The position numbers and the translations under genes are program-made. A DNA stretch of 64,000 bases from Kineosporiaceae bacterium SCSIO 59966. GTDB lineage: Bacteria; Actinomycetota; Actinomycetes; Actinomycetales; SCSIO-59966. Shown piece after piece: positions 6,532-15,787 of this stretch; the stretch's first letter is position 1, and each line of letters starts with the position of its first letter. The DNA is taken from positions 248,001 to 312,000 of the forward strand of contig CP052876.1 of the NCBI GenBank assembly GCA_020881835.1. Direction: 5' to 3'. Under the pieces are notes generated by a model. That model searched no databases. It was not told where the DNA came from and saw only the letters and a list, made by a program, of their open reading frames with translations.

Positions 6532-8907
6532 CTAGTCCTGCGGGGCCGGATCGGCCCGCCGGACGACGTCCGGGGCGGCGGCCAGCGTCGCGGTCAGCAG
6601 CCGCAGTGCGCCGGCCTTGTCGAGGGGGGAGTTGCCGTTGCCGCACTTCGGCGACTGGACGCAGGACGGGCAGCCCGTCTCGCACTCGCACGCAGCCACC
6701 GCGTCGGCCGTGGCCGTCAGCCAGCGCACCGCGGTGTCGAAGCCCCGCTCGGCGAAGCCGGCGCCGCCCGGGTGCGCGTCGTGCACCACGACGGTCGGCA
6801 GCCCCGTGTCGGGGTGGACCGCGGTGGAGACCCCGCCGAGGTCCCAGCGGTCGCACGTCGCGAACAGCGGCAGCATCCCGATCGCGGCGTGCTCGGCGGC
6901 GTGCACGGCACCCGGCACGTCCGCCGGCGGCACCCCGTGGCGCTCGAGCAGTCCCGGCGGCAGCGTCCACCACACCGCGGTGGTGCGCAGCGTCCGCGCC
7001 GGCAGGTCCAGCGGCTCCTCCCCGAGCACGTCCCCGGTGACGACCTGACGGCGCAGGAACGAGGTGACCCGGCTCGTCACGTCCACGGTCCCCAGCGACA
7101 CCCGCACCGGCCCCCAGGCGACGGACCGCTGCTCGGCCACGAGCGCCACCTCGGTCGTCTCCCGGGCCTGGGTGGTCCAGTCGGGGTCGTCGGCGTGGAC
7201 CAGCGCGACGGCGTCCGCCAGGTCGAGCGTCTCGACGACGAACGTCTGGCCCTGGTGCAGGTACACCGCGCCGGCGTGCACGGTGTGGTGGGCCGCGGCG
7301 GCGTCCACGCTGCCCAGCACCCGTCCCGTGCCGGCCTCCACCACCCGCACCGGCTCGCCGCCGACGCCGCGGAGGTCGGCCAGGTCGGACGCCCGGTCCG
7401 GGCGCGTCCAGTACCAGCCGGTGGGCCGTCGTCGCAGCAGACCCCGGGCGACCAGGACGTCGATGACGGCCTCCGCCGTCGGCCCGAACAGGTCGAGGTC
7501 CGCGTCGGTGAGCGGCAGCTCGGCCGCGGCCGCGCACAGGTGCGGGGCGAGCACGTGGGGGTTGGCCGGGTCGAGCACGGTCGCCTCTACCGGGCGGGCG
7601 AACACGGCGTCCGGGTGGTGCACCACGTAGGTGTCGAGCGGGTCGTCGCGGGCCACGAGGACGGCGAGCGCGTCCTGGCCCGCCCGTCCGGCGCGGCCGG
7701 CCTGCTGCCACACCGACGCCAGGGTGCCCGGCCAGCCCGCGAGCAGGACGGCGTCCAGCCCGGACAGGTCCACGCCGAGCTCGAGAGCGTTCGTACTGGC
7801 CACCCCGAGCAGCTCACCGGAGCGCACCGCGCGCTCCAGGGCGCGCCGCTCCTCCGGCAGGTACCCGGCCCGGTAGGCGGCGACCCGCGCGGGCAGCGCC
7901 GGGTCCACCTCGGCCAGCTGCCGCCGGGCGGTCATCGCGACGGACTCGGCGCCCTTGCGGGACCGGACGAAGGCGAGGGTCCGGACGCCGCCGACGACGA
8001 GGTCCGTGAGCAGGTCGGCGGTCTCGGCCGTCGCGCTGCGCCGGGTCGGGGCCCCGTCCTCCCCGCCCCCGGGCTGCAGCGGCGGCTCCCAGAGCAGGAA
8101 GCGGGTCGCGCCGCGGCGTGAGGTGTCCTCGGTGACCGCCCGGACCGGCCGCCCGACGAGCCGTTCGGCGGTGCGCCCCGGGTCGGCGGTCGTCGCGGAG
8201 GCGAGCACGAACACCGGGTCGGCGCCGTAGCGGGCGGCCACCCGTCGCAGTCGGCGCAGCACGGCTGCGACGTGGGAGCCGAACAGTCCCCGGTACTGGT
8301 GGCACTCGTCGACGACGACGTACCGCAGCGCCCGCAGGAACGAGGCCCAGCGGGCGTGGCCGGGCAGCATCGAGTGGTGCAGCAGGTCGGGGTTGCTCAG
8401 CACGTAGCCGGCGTGGTCCCGGATCCAGCGCCGCTGCGCCGGCGGGGTGTCGCCGTCGTAGGTCGCGGCCCGCACGCCCGGTACGGCCAGGGTGTCGACG
8501 GCTGCCAGCTGGTCGGCGGCCAGCGCCTTGGTCGGGGCGAGGTAGAGCGCCGTGGCGGCGCGGCCGCTGGGGGCGCGGGACCCCTCGGCGACCGCGGTCA
8601 GCGCCGGCAGCAGGTAGACGAGGGACTTCCCCGACGCCGTGCCGGTCGCCACGACGACGTCGTGCCCCGCGTGGGCCAGCTCCGCGCCGTCCACCTGGTG
8701 GCGCCACGGGCGGTGCACCCCCTGCCGGCCGAGGCCGGCGATAAGGGCCGGGTCCGTCCACGCCGGCCAGGCGGAGTGCACGCCGTCCCGGCCCGGCACC
8801 ACGTGCTCGTGCAGCACCCGGTCCCGCCGTCCCGGCGCGGCGAGCAGCCGCTCGACGACGTCCGCCGTCGGCGGCGACCCCGCAGCGGGCAGCGAGCTGG
8901 TCACCAC
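6532..8907 (-). CDS. DECH-box helicase with DUF1998 domain (MrfA/YprA-like)
   Basis: About 791 residues of superfamily-2 helicase. Motif I is [15 protein letters not shown], motif II is [10 protein letters not shown] (DECH), motif III is LASATTADP, and the second RecA domain carries [15 protein letters not shown] and QQAGRAGR. The C-terminal DUF1998 region keeps the four-Cys cluster [17 protein letters not shown]. This is the 'helicase/secretion neighborhood DEAH-box helicase' found beside actinobacterial Tad loci, related to Bacillus MrfA, which repairs mitomycin damage. An open frame reaches 9018 but would cover the ribosome site of the divergent STAS gene. GTG 8907 or 8904 is preferred, though neither has a clear Shine-Dalgarno sequence. 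Confidence 0.9.
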   Translation of the reverse strand: MVTSSLPAAGSPPTADVVERLLAAPGRRDRVLHEHVVPGRDGVHSAWPAWTDPALIAGLGRQGVHRPWRHQVDGAELAHAGHDVVVATGTASGKSLVYLLPALTAVAEGSRAPSGRAATALYLAPTKALAADQLAAVDTLAVPGVRAATYDGDTPPAQRRWIRDHAGYVLSNPDLLHHSMLPGHARWASFLRALRYVVVDECHQYRGLFGSHVAAVLRRLRRVAARYGADPVFVLASATTADPGRTAERLVGRPVRAVTEDTSRRGATRFLLWEPPLQPGGGEDGAPTRRSATAETADLLTDLVVGGVRTLAFVRSRKGAESVAMTARRQLAEVDPALPARVAAYRAGYLPEERRALERAVRSGELLGVASTNALELGVDLSGLDAVLLAGWPGTLASVWQQAGRAGRAGQDALAVLVARDDPLDTYVVHHPDAVFARPVEATVLDPANPHVLAPHLCAAAAELPLTDADLDLFGPTAEAVIDVLVARGLLRRRPTGWYWTRPDRASDLADLRGVGGEPVRVVEAGTGRVLGSVDAAAAHHTVHAGAVYLHQGQTFVVETLDLADAVALVHADDPDWTTQARETTEVALVAEQRSVAWGPVRVSLGTVDVTSRVTSFLRRQVVTGDVLGEEPLDLPARTLRTTAVWWTLPPGLLERHGVPPADVPGAVHAAEHAAIGMLPLFATCDRWDLGGVSTAVHPDTGLPTVVVHDAHPGGAGFAERGFDTAVRWLTATADAVAACECETGCPSCVQSPKCGNGNSPLDKAGALRLLTATLAAAPDVVRRADPAPQD

Positions 8908-9020
8908 CGCAGTGTCCGTGGCCGCGCCGCCACCACGCGCGGCGGGTCGTCCGGAGGTGCCACCGAGAGGTCCCGGTGGTTGAATGCGGCCGACCCAGCG
9001 TGCCGATGAGGGAGACACCA

Positions 9021-9425
9021 GTGGACCTGTCCGTCACCAGCCGGGAGCAGGGGGGCCGGACCGTCGTCGAGGTCAGCGGGGAGATCGACGTCTACACCGC
9101 GCCGGTCCTGCGGGAGCGCTTGAACGACCTCGTCGGCGAGGGGCACCACCACCTCGTCGTCGACATGGAGAAGGTCGACTTCCTCGACTCCACCGGGCTC
9201 GGCGTCCTCGTCGGCGGACTCAAGCGGGTGCGCTCCCACGACGGGTCCCTGCACCTGGTGTGCACCCAGGAGAAGATCCTCAAGGTCTTCCGGATCACCG
9301 GGCTGACCAAGGTGTTCCCGATCCACGACAGCGTGGACGCCGCGGTGGCGGCGTCCGGCGGACAGTCCGGCTCGGCCGGCGCCGAGTCCGGCTCGTCCGG
9401 CTCGTCCGGCTCGTCCGGCGCCTGA
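9021..9425 (+). CDS. STAS-domain anti-anti-sigma factor (BldG-like)
   Basis: A 134-residue STAS protein (residues 1-105). [21 protein letters not shown] contains the Ser-Thr pair at the usual phosphorylation site of SpoIIAA/BldG proteins. By family it binds and neutralises an anti-sigma kinase when unphosphorylated. GTG 9021 is chosen because GAGGGAGA stands 5-6 bases before it; the in-frame ATG at 9006 would itself contain that site. The C-terminal tail is a Ser/Gly repeat ([11 protein letters not shown]) made of 9-bp DNA repeats. The partner ATPase gene follows 11 bases later. Confidence 0.9.
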   Translation: MDLSVTSREQGGRTVVEVSGEIDVYTAPVLRERLNDLVGEGHHHLVVDMEKVDFLDSTGLGVLVGGLKRVRSHDGSLHLVCTQEKILKVFRITGLTKVFPIHDSVDAAVAASGGQSGSAGAESGSSGSSGSSGA

Positions 9426-9436
9426 CCGGGACGCCC

Positions 9437-9814
9437 GTGCCCCGAGTCCACCTCGCCTTCACCGCGCTGCCCGAGCACGTCCGCACCGCTCGCCTCGTCG
9501 CCACCGCCGTCGCGCGTCGCCTCACCGTCGACGTGGAGCAGCTCGAGGAGATCCGGCTGGCCGTCGGCGAGGCGTGCGCCCGTGCCGTGCGCCGCAGCGC
9601 CGCCCTGGACCGGGTCGGCGTCGTGACCGTAGACCTGCACGACGACGGCGGCCGACTCGTCGTCGAGGTCACCGACGACGCCGGCGCGGACGCCGCTGCC
9701 GACGACCTCGCGCTCACGCTGCTCGCCGGGCTCGCCCCCGCCGTCGCCGTCGAGGACGGCCCCGGGGGCCCCGGTGGCCGGCTGCGCCTGGACTGGCCCG
9801 CCGGCACCGTCTGA
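9437..9814 (+). CDS. anti-sigma-type ATP-binding protein (HATPase_c_2)
   Basis: A 125-residue protein resembling RsbW/SpoIIAB-type serine kinase domains. An N-terminal helix LPEHVRTARLVATAVARRL is followed by the N-box-like LEEIRLAVGEACARAVRRS, and a degenerate G-box lies near VEVTDDAGAD. The N-box lacks the usual E-xx-xN pattern (it reads GEACARAV), so kinase activity is uncertain. It lies 11 bases after the STAS gene, the classic switch arrangement, but no sigma factor gene is adjacent. GTG 9437 is the first start after the STAS stop. Confidence 0.78.
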   Translation: MPRVHLAFTALPEHVRTARLVATAVARRLTVDVEQLEEIRLAVGEACARAVRRSAALDRVGVVTVDLHDDGGRLVVEVTDDAGADAAADDLALTLLAGLAPAVAVEDGPGGPGGRLRLDWPAGTV

Positions 9815-9864
9815 CCGCTGCGACCCGCTGCGACGGGTGTGACGCGTCCCGCACGCCCGTGGTG

Positions 9865-9893
9865 TTCCGTGGGTCACAGGGGGTGCGTAGACT
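9865..9893 (+). promoter_or_regulatory. hppA: possible hppA promoter
   Basis: TAGACT (9888-9893) resembles an actinobacterial -10, with a weak TTCCGT (9865-9870) 17 bases upstream. It would give a leader of about 60 bases before the hppA ATG. The -35 is poor. Confidence 0.3.
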
Positions 9894-9961
9894 CCGCCGC
9901 GTTCCCGGCCTGGCGCGCACTGGAGCGCGTGGGCGGCCGTGTGTGACGTCGAGGAGGACGG

Positions 9962-12304
9962 ATGCTCGGGCTCTCACCCCTGACCACCAGGGGGGTGCCC
10001 GCGTCCGTGGGCACCCCCGACGTCGCCCTGACCGGCGGCAACTACACACTTGTCGTACTCGTCGCCGTCGTCGCCGCCGTGGCCCTGGTGATGGGGGTCG
10101 TCTTCCGTCGCCAGGTGCTCGCGGCCGGTGAGGGGACGGCCCGGATGCAGGAGATCGCCCGCGCCGTCCAGGAGGGAGCCAGCGCCTACCTCAACCGCCA
10201 GTTCCGCACCCTCGCCGTGTTCGTCGTCCTGGTGTTCGGGCTGCTCTTCCTGCTGCCCGGTGACGGGGACATCCGGCTCGGCCGCTCCATCTTCTTCGTC
10301 CTCGGCGCCGTGTTCTCCGCCGCGATCGGCTACCTGGGGATGTCCCTGGCCGTGCGGGCCAACGTCCGGGTGGCGGCCGCCGCCCGCGAGCCGGGCGGCC
10401 GGGACGCGGGGATGCGGATCGCCTTCCGCACCGGTGGCACCGTCGGGATGGCCACGGTGGGCCTCGGCCTGCTCGGCGCGGCCGTCGTCGTCCTGATCTA
10501 CAAGGGCGACGCGCCCGCCGTCCTGGAGGGCTTCGGCTTCGGAGCCGCGCTGCTCGCGATGTTCATGCGGGTCGGCGGCGGGATCTTCACGAAGGCCGCG
10601 GACGTCGGGGCCGACCTGGTCGGCAAGGTCGAGCAGGGCATCCCCGAGGACGACCCGCGCAACGCGGCGACGATCGCCGACAACGTCGGGGACAACGTCG
10701 GCGACTGTGCCGGCATGGCTGCGGACCTCTTCGAGTCCTACGCGGTCACGCTCGTCGCCGCCCTCATCCTCGGCAAGGCCGCCTTCGGCGACGAGGGCCT
10801 CGTCTTCCCGCTGCTCGTGCCCGCGATCGGTGCCCTCACCGCGATCCTCGGAGTGTTCATCACCCGGCCCCGGGTCGGTGAGAGTGGCCTGACGGCGATC
10901 AACCGGGGCTTCTACATCTCGGCCGCGGTGGCGGCCGTCGCCTCCGCCGTGCTCGCGTACGTCTACCTGCCCGCCACCTTCGCCGAGCTCGGCAACGTCT
11001 CCGACGAGATCGCCGCGCTGAGCGGCGACCCGCGGCTCGTCGCCACCGGCGCCGTCGTCATCGGCGTCGTCCTGGCCGGGATCATCCTGTGGCTCACCGG
11101 CTACTTCACCGGCACCACCTCCCGGCCCACCAAGGACGTGGCCCGCACCGCGCTGACCGGTCCGGCCACCGTCGTGCTCTCCGGTTTCGGCGTCGGCCTG
11201 GAGTCGGCCGTCTACACCGCCGCGATCATCGCGGGTGCCGTCTACCTCGCCTTCCTCCTCGGCGGCGGGTCGGTGATCCTGTCGCTGTTCCTCATCGCGC
11301 TGGCCGGCACCGGCCTGCTCACCACGGTCGGTGTCATCGTCGCGATGGACACCTTCGGCCCGGTGAGCGACAACGCCCAGGGCATCGCCGAGATGTCCGG
11401 CGACGTCGACGGCGAGGGCGCCCAGATCCTCACCGAGCTGGACGCGGTCGGGAACACGACGAAGGCGATCACGAAGGGCATCGCGATCGCGACGGCGGTG
11501 CTCGCCGCGACCGCCCTGTTCGGGTCCTACAACGACGCCGTGGTCACCGCCCTGCGCTCGGCCGGCGAGGACGCCCGGACGGCGATCGACGGCTACCAGA
11601 TCGTGTCGCCGAACGTGCTCGTCGGCCTCATCCTCGGCGCCGCCGTCGTGTTCCTGTTCTCCGGCCTGGCGATCAACGCGGTGACCCGCGCCGCGGGCGC
11701 GATCGTGTTCGAGGTGCGCCGTCAGTTCCGGGAGATGCCCGGGATCATGGACGGCACCCAGAAGCCGGAGTACGCGCGCGTCGTCGACATCTGTACCAAG
11801 GACTCCCTGCGCGAGCTCGCCACTCCTGGCCTGCTCGCGGTGCTCGCGCCGGTGGCCGTCGGGTTCGGTCTCGGGTTCGGCGCGCTGGCCGGTTACCTCG
11901 CCGGGGCGATCGGCACCGGGGTGCTCATGGCCGTCATGCTCGCCAACTCCGGCGGCGCCTGGGACAACGCCAAGAAGATCGTCGAGGACGGTCACTACGG
12001 CGGCAAGGGCTCGGCGGCCCACGCGGCGGCGGTCATCGGCGACACCGTCGGCGACCCGTTCAAGGACACCGCCGGCCCGGCGATCAACCCGCTGATCAAG
12101 GTGATGAACCTCGTATCGGTGCTCATCGCGCCCGCCGTGGTCACGCTGAGCATCGGCGACTCCGCCAACGACGGGCTCCGGCTGCTCATCGCCGGCCTGG
12201 CGGCGGCGGTCGTCGTCGCCGCGGTGGTCGTGTCGAAGCGGCGCGACCTGGCCATCGGTGGTGAGGAGCCCGAGCCCGTCGAGTCCCGCGAGGCCCGCCT
12301 CTGA
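9962..12304 (+). CDS. hppA: membrane-bound proton-pumping pyrophosphatase
   Basis: A 780-residue integral membrane protein with about 16 helices that couples PPi hydrolysis to H+ export. Substrate-binding segments include the EDDPRNAATIADNVGDNVGD stretch and CAGMAADLFESY near residues 221-260. A C-terminal acidic/Lys block reads NSGGAWDNAKK and GDTVGDPFKDTAGPAINPL. The segment GNTTKAITKG has Lys and Thr at the positions that mark the K+-independent class (family knowledge). ATG 9962 follows GAGGAGGA. The gene ends in a strong hairpin, so it is probably monocistronic. It pairs functionally with the soluble pyrophosphatase at 59784-60281. Confidence 0.96.
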   Translation: MLGLSPLTTRGVPASVGTPDVALTGGNYTLVVLVAVVAAVALVMGVVFRRQVLAAGEGTARMQEIARAVQEGASAYLNRQFRTLAVFVVLVFGLLFLLPGDGDIRLGRSIFFVLGAVFSAAIGYLGMSLAVRANVRVAAAAREPGGRDAGMRIAFRTGGTVGMATVGLGLLGAAVVVLIYKGDAPAVLEGFGFGAALLAMFMRVGGGIFTKAADVGADLVGKVEQGIPEDDPRNAATIADNVGDNVGDCAGMAADLFESYAVTLVAALILGKAAFGDEGLVFPLLVPAIGALTAILGVFITRPRVGESGLTAINRGFYISAAVAAVASAVLAYVYLPATFAELGNVSDEIAALSGDPRLVATGAVVIGVVLAGIILWLTGYFTGTTSRPTKDVARTALTGPATVVLSGFGVGLESAVYTAAIIAGAVYLAFLLGGGSVILSLFLIALAGTGLLTTVGVIVAMDTFGPVSDNAQGIAEMSGDVDGEGAQILTELDAVGNTTKAITKGIAIATAVLAATALFGSYNDAVVTALRSAGEDARTAIDGYQIVSPNVLVGLILGAAVVFLFSGLAINAVTRAAGAIVFEVRRQFREMPGIMDGTQKPEYARVVDICTKDSLRELATPGLLAVLAPVAVGFGLGFGALAGYLAGAIGTGVLMAVMLANSGGAWDNAKKIVEDGHYGGKGSAAHAAAVIGDTVGDPFKDTAGPAINPLIKVMNLVSVLIAPAVVTLSIGDSANDGLRLLIAGLAAAVVVAAVVVSKRRDLAIGGEEPEPVESREARL

Positions 12305-12329
12305 GCACGGCACGGGCTTGACCGTGCTC
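12303..12329 (+). terminator. hppA terminator hairpin
   Basis: GAGCACGG (12303-12310) pairs perfectly with CCGTGCTC (12322-12329) around an 11-base loop, beginning within the hppA stop codon. The apparent start of the downstream pseudogene (GTG 12324) lies inside the 3' arm. Confidence 0.6.
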
Positions 12330-12725
12330 CGGCTGGACAGTCTGCGGGCCGGTCAGCTCGTCCGGGGAGTGCTGGCCGACCAGGTCGTCACCGTGGTGTC
12401 GGTGGAGCCGCACGGCGACTCGGTGGTCACGCTGACCTACCGGGACGCGCAGGGGCGGCTCGGTGAACGGCTGCTGTTCCGGGACGACGAGGCGTCCCTG
12501 GCGGTCGTGGCGCAGCGTCGCGGCTTCACGTTCGACGGAGACGGGCACCTCCTGCCGCGCCAGCCGCTCCGCTTGGTCCTCGCCGACGACCCCGGCGCCG
12601 GCAAGACGATCATGGCTGGCTCGTACATCAAGGAGCGACACCTCCTGCTGATGACCGGGATGCCGCACAGACGCGGGCAGTGTTCGACTGGCAGCGTGGC
12701 GAGCCGCCGCTCGGCCACGAGGTAG
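12324..12725 (+). pseudogene. remnant of SNF2-type defence helicase (DISARM DrmD-like), internally deleted
   Basis: The open frame starts like the N-terminus of large SNF2-family helicases of phage-defence islands: LRAGQLVRGVLADQVVTVVS..., then LTYRDAQGRLGERLLFRDDE. It then jumps from FDGDGHL directly to LPRQPLRLVLADDPGAGKTI (the Walker A region). After IKE it jumps to RHLLLMTGMPH, which resembles the LLMTATPH motif found much later in full proteins. So at least two internal segments are missing and the protein stops soon after. A normal protein of this family has around a thousand residues, against about 130 here. The family match is from memory of conserved sequence and was not searched. 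It cannot encode a working helicase. Confidence 0.7.
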
Positions 12726-12743
12726 GTATGAATCGACCTGACA

Positions 12744-12773
12744 TGTGATACACAACTGGCTGTTCGTTATCAC
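12744..12773. promoter_or_regulatory. inverted repeats upstream of fic (possible operator)
   Basis: TGTGATACACA (12744-12754) is a short perfect palindrome around ATA. GTGATA (12745-12750) also pairs with TATCAC (12768-12773). They lie in an AT-richer patch 30-60 bases before the Fic start, a plausible place for autoregulation. Evidence is by eye only. Confidence 0.3.
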
Positions 12774-12802
12774 TCGCTGAGGTGAGGGAGAGGTAGGTAT
12801 CA

Positions 12803-14023
12803 GTGCGTACCGACCTCTTCGACGCTTCGCGCCGACGCCACGTCGTCCGGGCGGAGGGCGGCTACCAGGCGTTCGTGCCTCCGCCGCTGCCTCCGGACCT
12901 GACCATGACCCCCGACCTCCTCCGACTCAACTCCAAGGCGGACCGGGCAGTCGGCCTGCTGTCCGGTGTCTGCCAGACGCTGCCCAACCCGTACCTGCTC
13001 TCGCGTTCGCTGATGCGGCGCGAGTCGGTGCTGTCGAGCCGGATCGAGGGGACGCAGGCGTCGCTGTCCGACCTGCTGATCTACGAGGCGAGGGGGGAGC
13101 CCGCCGGGCCTGGCACCGACGACGTTCGGGAGGTGGCCAACTACGTCGCCGCCATGGAGTACGTCCTCGACCCCGATCGCCGGCTGCCGCTGAGCCTGCC
13201 GCTGCTGCGGGAGGCGCACCGGATCCTGATGACGGGTGTGCGTGGCCACCACGCGGCTCCCGGCCAGTTCCGGACCTCGCAGAACTGGATCGGCTCCCCC
13301 GGGTCGGCGATGGTCGACGCGACCTACGTCCCGCCGCCGCCGGAACGGCTGCGGGAGACCCTGGACGCCTTCGAGACGTACCTGCACCGCGAGCACGACC
13401 TGCCTCCGCTGGTGGAGATCGCCTGCATTCACTACCAGTTCGAGGCCATCCACCCGTTCGTCGACGGCAACGGCAGAGTCGGCCGGCTGCTGATCGGCCT
13501 GCTCCTCATCGAGTGGGGACTGCTGCCGTTGCCGTTGCTGGACCTGTCGGCGTACATCGAACCGAGACGGCCTGCTTACTACGCCGGGTTGCTGGGAGTG
13601 TCGGCCCGCGGGGACTGGGCGGGCTGGGTGCGGTTCTTCCTCGCCGCCGTCGAGACCCAGTCGGCCAGCGTGGTGCAGCGGGCCCAGCGAATGCAGCAGC
13701 TACGCGACGACTACCGCGCGCGGCTGTCCACCGCGCGGTCCTCCGGCCTGGCGCTCAAGCTGGTCGACGCACTGTTCGAGAGCCCGGTGATGACGATCAA
13801 CCGCGCGATGGCCATCACCGAGATAACGCACCGTGCGGCGACGCTCAACGTCGAGAAGCTCGTTGCGGCCGGCATCCTGCGGGAGCTGTCCCGGCCGGCG
13901 CGGCCCCGAGTCTTCCTCGCGGACGACGTCATCGCGGCCATCGAGGGCAGGCCGGACGTCCCCGAGGGCGCGGACGTGAACCTGGTCGACCATCCTGAGG
14001 GCACGCAGTGGGAGCCGGTGTGA
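12803..14023 (+). CDS. Fic-domain protein with N-terminal inhibitory helix
   Basis: A 406-residue Fic/DOC-family enzyme, probably transferring AMP from ATP to a protein target. Residues about 70-90 include the inhibitory motif SSRIEG (S/T-xxx-E-G/N), placing it in class II with intramolecular inhibition. The catalytic loop [12 protein letters not shown] (about residues 216-227) is complete, with its His and both Arg residues. A winged-helix-like C-terminus ([33 protein letters not shown]) may bind DNA. GTG 12803 follows GGGAGAGG. The gene sits between two broken defence genes and overlaps the methylase remnant by 4 bases, so it was part of that island. It appears intact; whether it is expressed is unknown. 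Confidence 0.9.
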   Translation: MRTDLFDASRRRHVVRAEGGYQAFVPPPLPPDLTMTPDLLRLNSKADRAVGLLSGVCQTLPNPYLLSRSLMRRESVLSSRIEGTQASLSDLLIYEARGEPAGPGTDDVREVANYVAAMEYVLDPDRRLPLSLPLLREAHRILMTGVRGHHAAPGQFRTSQNWIGSPGSAMVDATYVPPPPERLRETLDAFETYLHREHDLPPLVEIACIHYQFEAIHPFVDGNGRVGRLLIGLLLIEWGLLPLPLLDLSAYIEPRRPAYYAGLLGVSARGDWAGWVRFFLAAVETQSASVVQRAQRMQQLRDDYRARLSTARSSGLALKLVDALFESPVMTINRAMAITEITHRAATLNVEKLVAAGILRELSRPARPRVFLADDVIAAIEGRPDVPEGADVNLVDHPEGTQWEPV

Positions 14024-14225
14024 CCGCATACCGTCGGAAGCTCATCGAGGTGGCGCTGCCGCTCGACGCCATCAACCGCGAGTCGGCCCGGGAGAAGTCG
14101 ATCCGGCACGGCCACCCTGGACGCTGCACCTGCGGTGGGCCCGCCGACCGCTCGCGGCGTGCCGGGCTGCTGTTCGCGCGGCTGGTCGACGACCCCTCCG
14201 CCCGGCCGGAGCCACGGCCTAGGAG
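14020..14225 (+). pseudogene. 5' remnant of DUF1156 DNA methylase, frameshifted and truncated
   Basis: GTG 14020 overlaps the Fic stop. The first 30 residues ([20 protein letters not shown], then [11 protein letters not shown]) match the start of DUF1156-family adenine methylases of phage-defence islands. After HGHP the frame is lost: the +1 frame over roughly 14115-14160 reads [16 protein letters not shown], the expected continuation. The original frame then resumes with [16 protein letters not shown]. Two compensating indels or an altered segment are therefore present, and similarity ends near 14225. The open frame runs on to 14328 with no further resemblance. The family match is from memory. 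Confidence 0.7.
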
Positions 14226-14557
14226 GGCTACCGCCGGTCATTTCCGATCACCAGCAGCGTGTGACCTCGTGCCTGCGGCGCGCGCTCGTGGTGTCGCTCG
14301 TGTCCTGGTCGGGCAGGACAGGGCATGACGACGGGCGGAGGCACCGCGTCCGGGCCCCGTCCGGCACGCCGTCGGTGAGCTCGTCAGCTGCGCCTTCTAG
14401 CTGGGGCAGTGGGTCGGGACGGCGGCGCTCGCCGGGCTCGCTCTGGCGCCCCGGACGACGAGGTGCCCGCCGGAACACGGAACGGACCGGGCAGGTCGAA
14501 CGCCTCTCGCTGCGCCGCTCTCGAAGCTTGAGCACGGTCGAAGTGTGCCCTGAGGTA

Positions 14558-14587
14558 TTGCGTGCCGCGTGCGCGAAGGGCTAACCT
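14558..14587 (+). promoter_or_regulatory. probable promoter of the acyl-CoA catabolic operon
   Basis: TTGCGT (14558-14563) and TAACCT (14582-14587) are separated by 18 bases. The palindrome at 14587-14600 starts on the last base of the -10, so a bound repressor would block initiation. The operon's first start lies 54 bases downstream. Confidence 0.4.
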
Positions 14588-14600
14588 GACGCAACCGTCA
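14587..14600. promoter_or_regulatory. TetR-type operator at the catabolic operon
   Basis: TGACGCAACCGTCA has 5-bp arms TGACG/CGTCA and is 14 bp long. The same site with 6-bp arms (TGACGGCACCGTCA) lies in the tetR-fadD intergenic region at 27361-27374. The shared sequence and position over the predicted promoter support regulation by the TetR protein encoded at 26633-27328. Confidence 0.55.
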
Positions 14601-14641
14601 ATTCCGTGTGGCCTAGCGTCCCGTGACCTCCAGGAGCCCTC

Positions 14642-15787
14642 GTGCGCTTCACCGACGAGCACCGCGCCTTCCGACAGCTGGTCCGCGACGTGGTCGAGAA
14701 GGAGATCGCTCCCCACGTGGACGAGTGGGAACGGGCTGGGACCTTCCCGGCGCACGAGCTGTTCCCGAAGCTCGGCGAGCTGGGGCTGCTGGGGCTCGAG
14801 TACGACCCCGAGTACGGGGGACAGGGCGCTGAGCACCTCTACTCCGTGATCCTCGCTGAGGAGCTGCACCGGTCCGGGTGCTCGGGGGTCCCGATGGCGA
14901 TCGGCGTGCAGACGATGATGGCCACGCCGTCGCTGCACGAGTTCGGCAGCGACGAGCTCAAGCGGCGTTACCTGGAACCGGCTGTCCGCGGCACGGCGGT
15001 CTGCTCCATCGCCGTCACCGAAGCCGGCGCCGGCTCGGACGTGGCCGGTCTGCGCACCCGAGCCGTGCGCGACGGTGACGAGTGGGTGATCAACGGCAGC
15101 AAGCTCTACATCACCAACGGCACCCAGGCCGACTGGTTGTGCCTCCTGGCGCGCACCTCCGACGAGGGCGGCTATCGCGGCATGTCGCAGATCATCGTGG
15201 AGACCAGCACGCCTGGATTCTCGGTCTCCCGCAAGCTCGACAAGCTCGGTAACCGCTCGTCGGACACCGCGGAGCTGTTCTTCGACGACGTCCGGGTGCC
15301 CGTGAGCAACACGATCGGTGAGATCGGCCGCGGCTTCCAGCAGCAGATGGCGCAGTTCGTCGTGGAGCGCATGTTCGCGGCCTACGGGGCTGTCGGCAGC
15401 TGCCGCTGGGCGCTCGAGCGCACCCGCGACTACCTGCTGCAGCGGGAGACGTTCGGGCGGCCGCTGCTGGCCAACCAGTACGTGGGTTTCCGACTGACCG
15501 AGCTCTCCGCCCAGGTGGAGCTGCTGCAGTCGCACAACTACGCCTGTGCCCAGGCGTACATGGACGGCGAGGACATCACCCGGGCGGCCACGGTGGCCAA
15601 GCTCACCGCCGGCCGGCTGCTGCGCGAGGTGGCCGACACCTGTCTGCAGTTCCATGGCGGCATGGGGTACATGGAGGAGACCTGGACCTCTCGGTTCTTC
15701 CGCGACTCCCGGCTGGCCTCCATCGGCGGCGGCGCCGACGAGGTCATGCTGCAGGTGCTGGCCCGGATGGACGGGTTCACGGCATGA
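14642..15787 (+). CDS. acyl-CoA dehydrogenase (first of two)
   Basis: A 381-residue flavoprotein that forms the alpha,beta double bond of an acyl-CoA using FAD and passes electrons to ETF. It shows the family order: helical N-domain, then SIAVTEAGAGSDVAGLRTRA (FAD-binding), then a helical C-domain with RETFGRPLLANQYVGF. Its ending GGMGYMEETWTSRFFRDSR... IGGGADEVMLQVL includes the usual catalytic-loop Glu. GTG 14642 follows CCAGGAGCC. It opens the operon, and the next start overlaps its stop. The substrate is unknown; context suggests a branched or terpenoid acyl-CoA. Confidence 0.92.
   Translation: MRFTDEHRAFRQLVRDVVEKEIAPHVDEWERAGTFPAHELFPKLGELGLLGLEYDPEYGGQGAEHLYSVILAEELHRSGCSGVPMAIGVQTMMATPSLHEFGSDELKRRYLEPAVRGTAVCSIAVTEAGAGSDVAGLRTRAVRDGDEWVINGSKLYITNGTQADWLCLLARTSDEGGYRGMSQIIVETSTPGFSVSRKLDKLGNRSSDTAELFFDDVRVPVSNTIGEIGRGFQQQMAQFVVERMFAAYGAVGSCRWALERTRDYLLQRETFGRPLLANQYVGFRLTELSAQVELLQSHNYACAQAYMDGEDITRAATVAKLTAGRLLREVADTCLQFHGGMGYMEETWTSRFFRDSRLASIGGGADEVMLQVLARMDGFTA

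Larger units (their letters stand above)
14226..14641. other. intergenic region: nothing recognised up to 14550, then operon promoter and operator
   Basis: I see no gene between the methylase remnant and the acyl-CoA dehydrogenase. The first part may be further debris of the broken island. The last 90 bases hold the promoter and palindromic operator described separately. Confidence 0.5.

Noticed and set aside
14008-14328. Intact small protein gene after fic
   Set aside because: Only the first part and a later block resemble DUF1156 methylases and the middle needs a different frame, so it is called a pseudogene.
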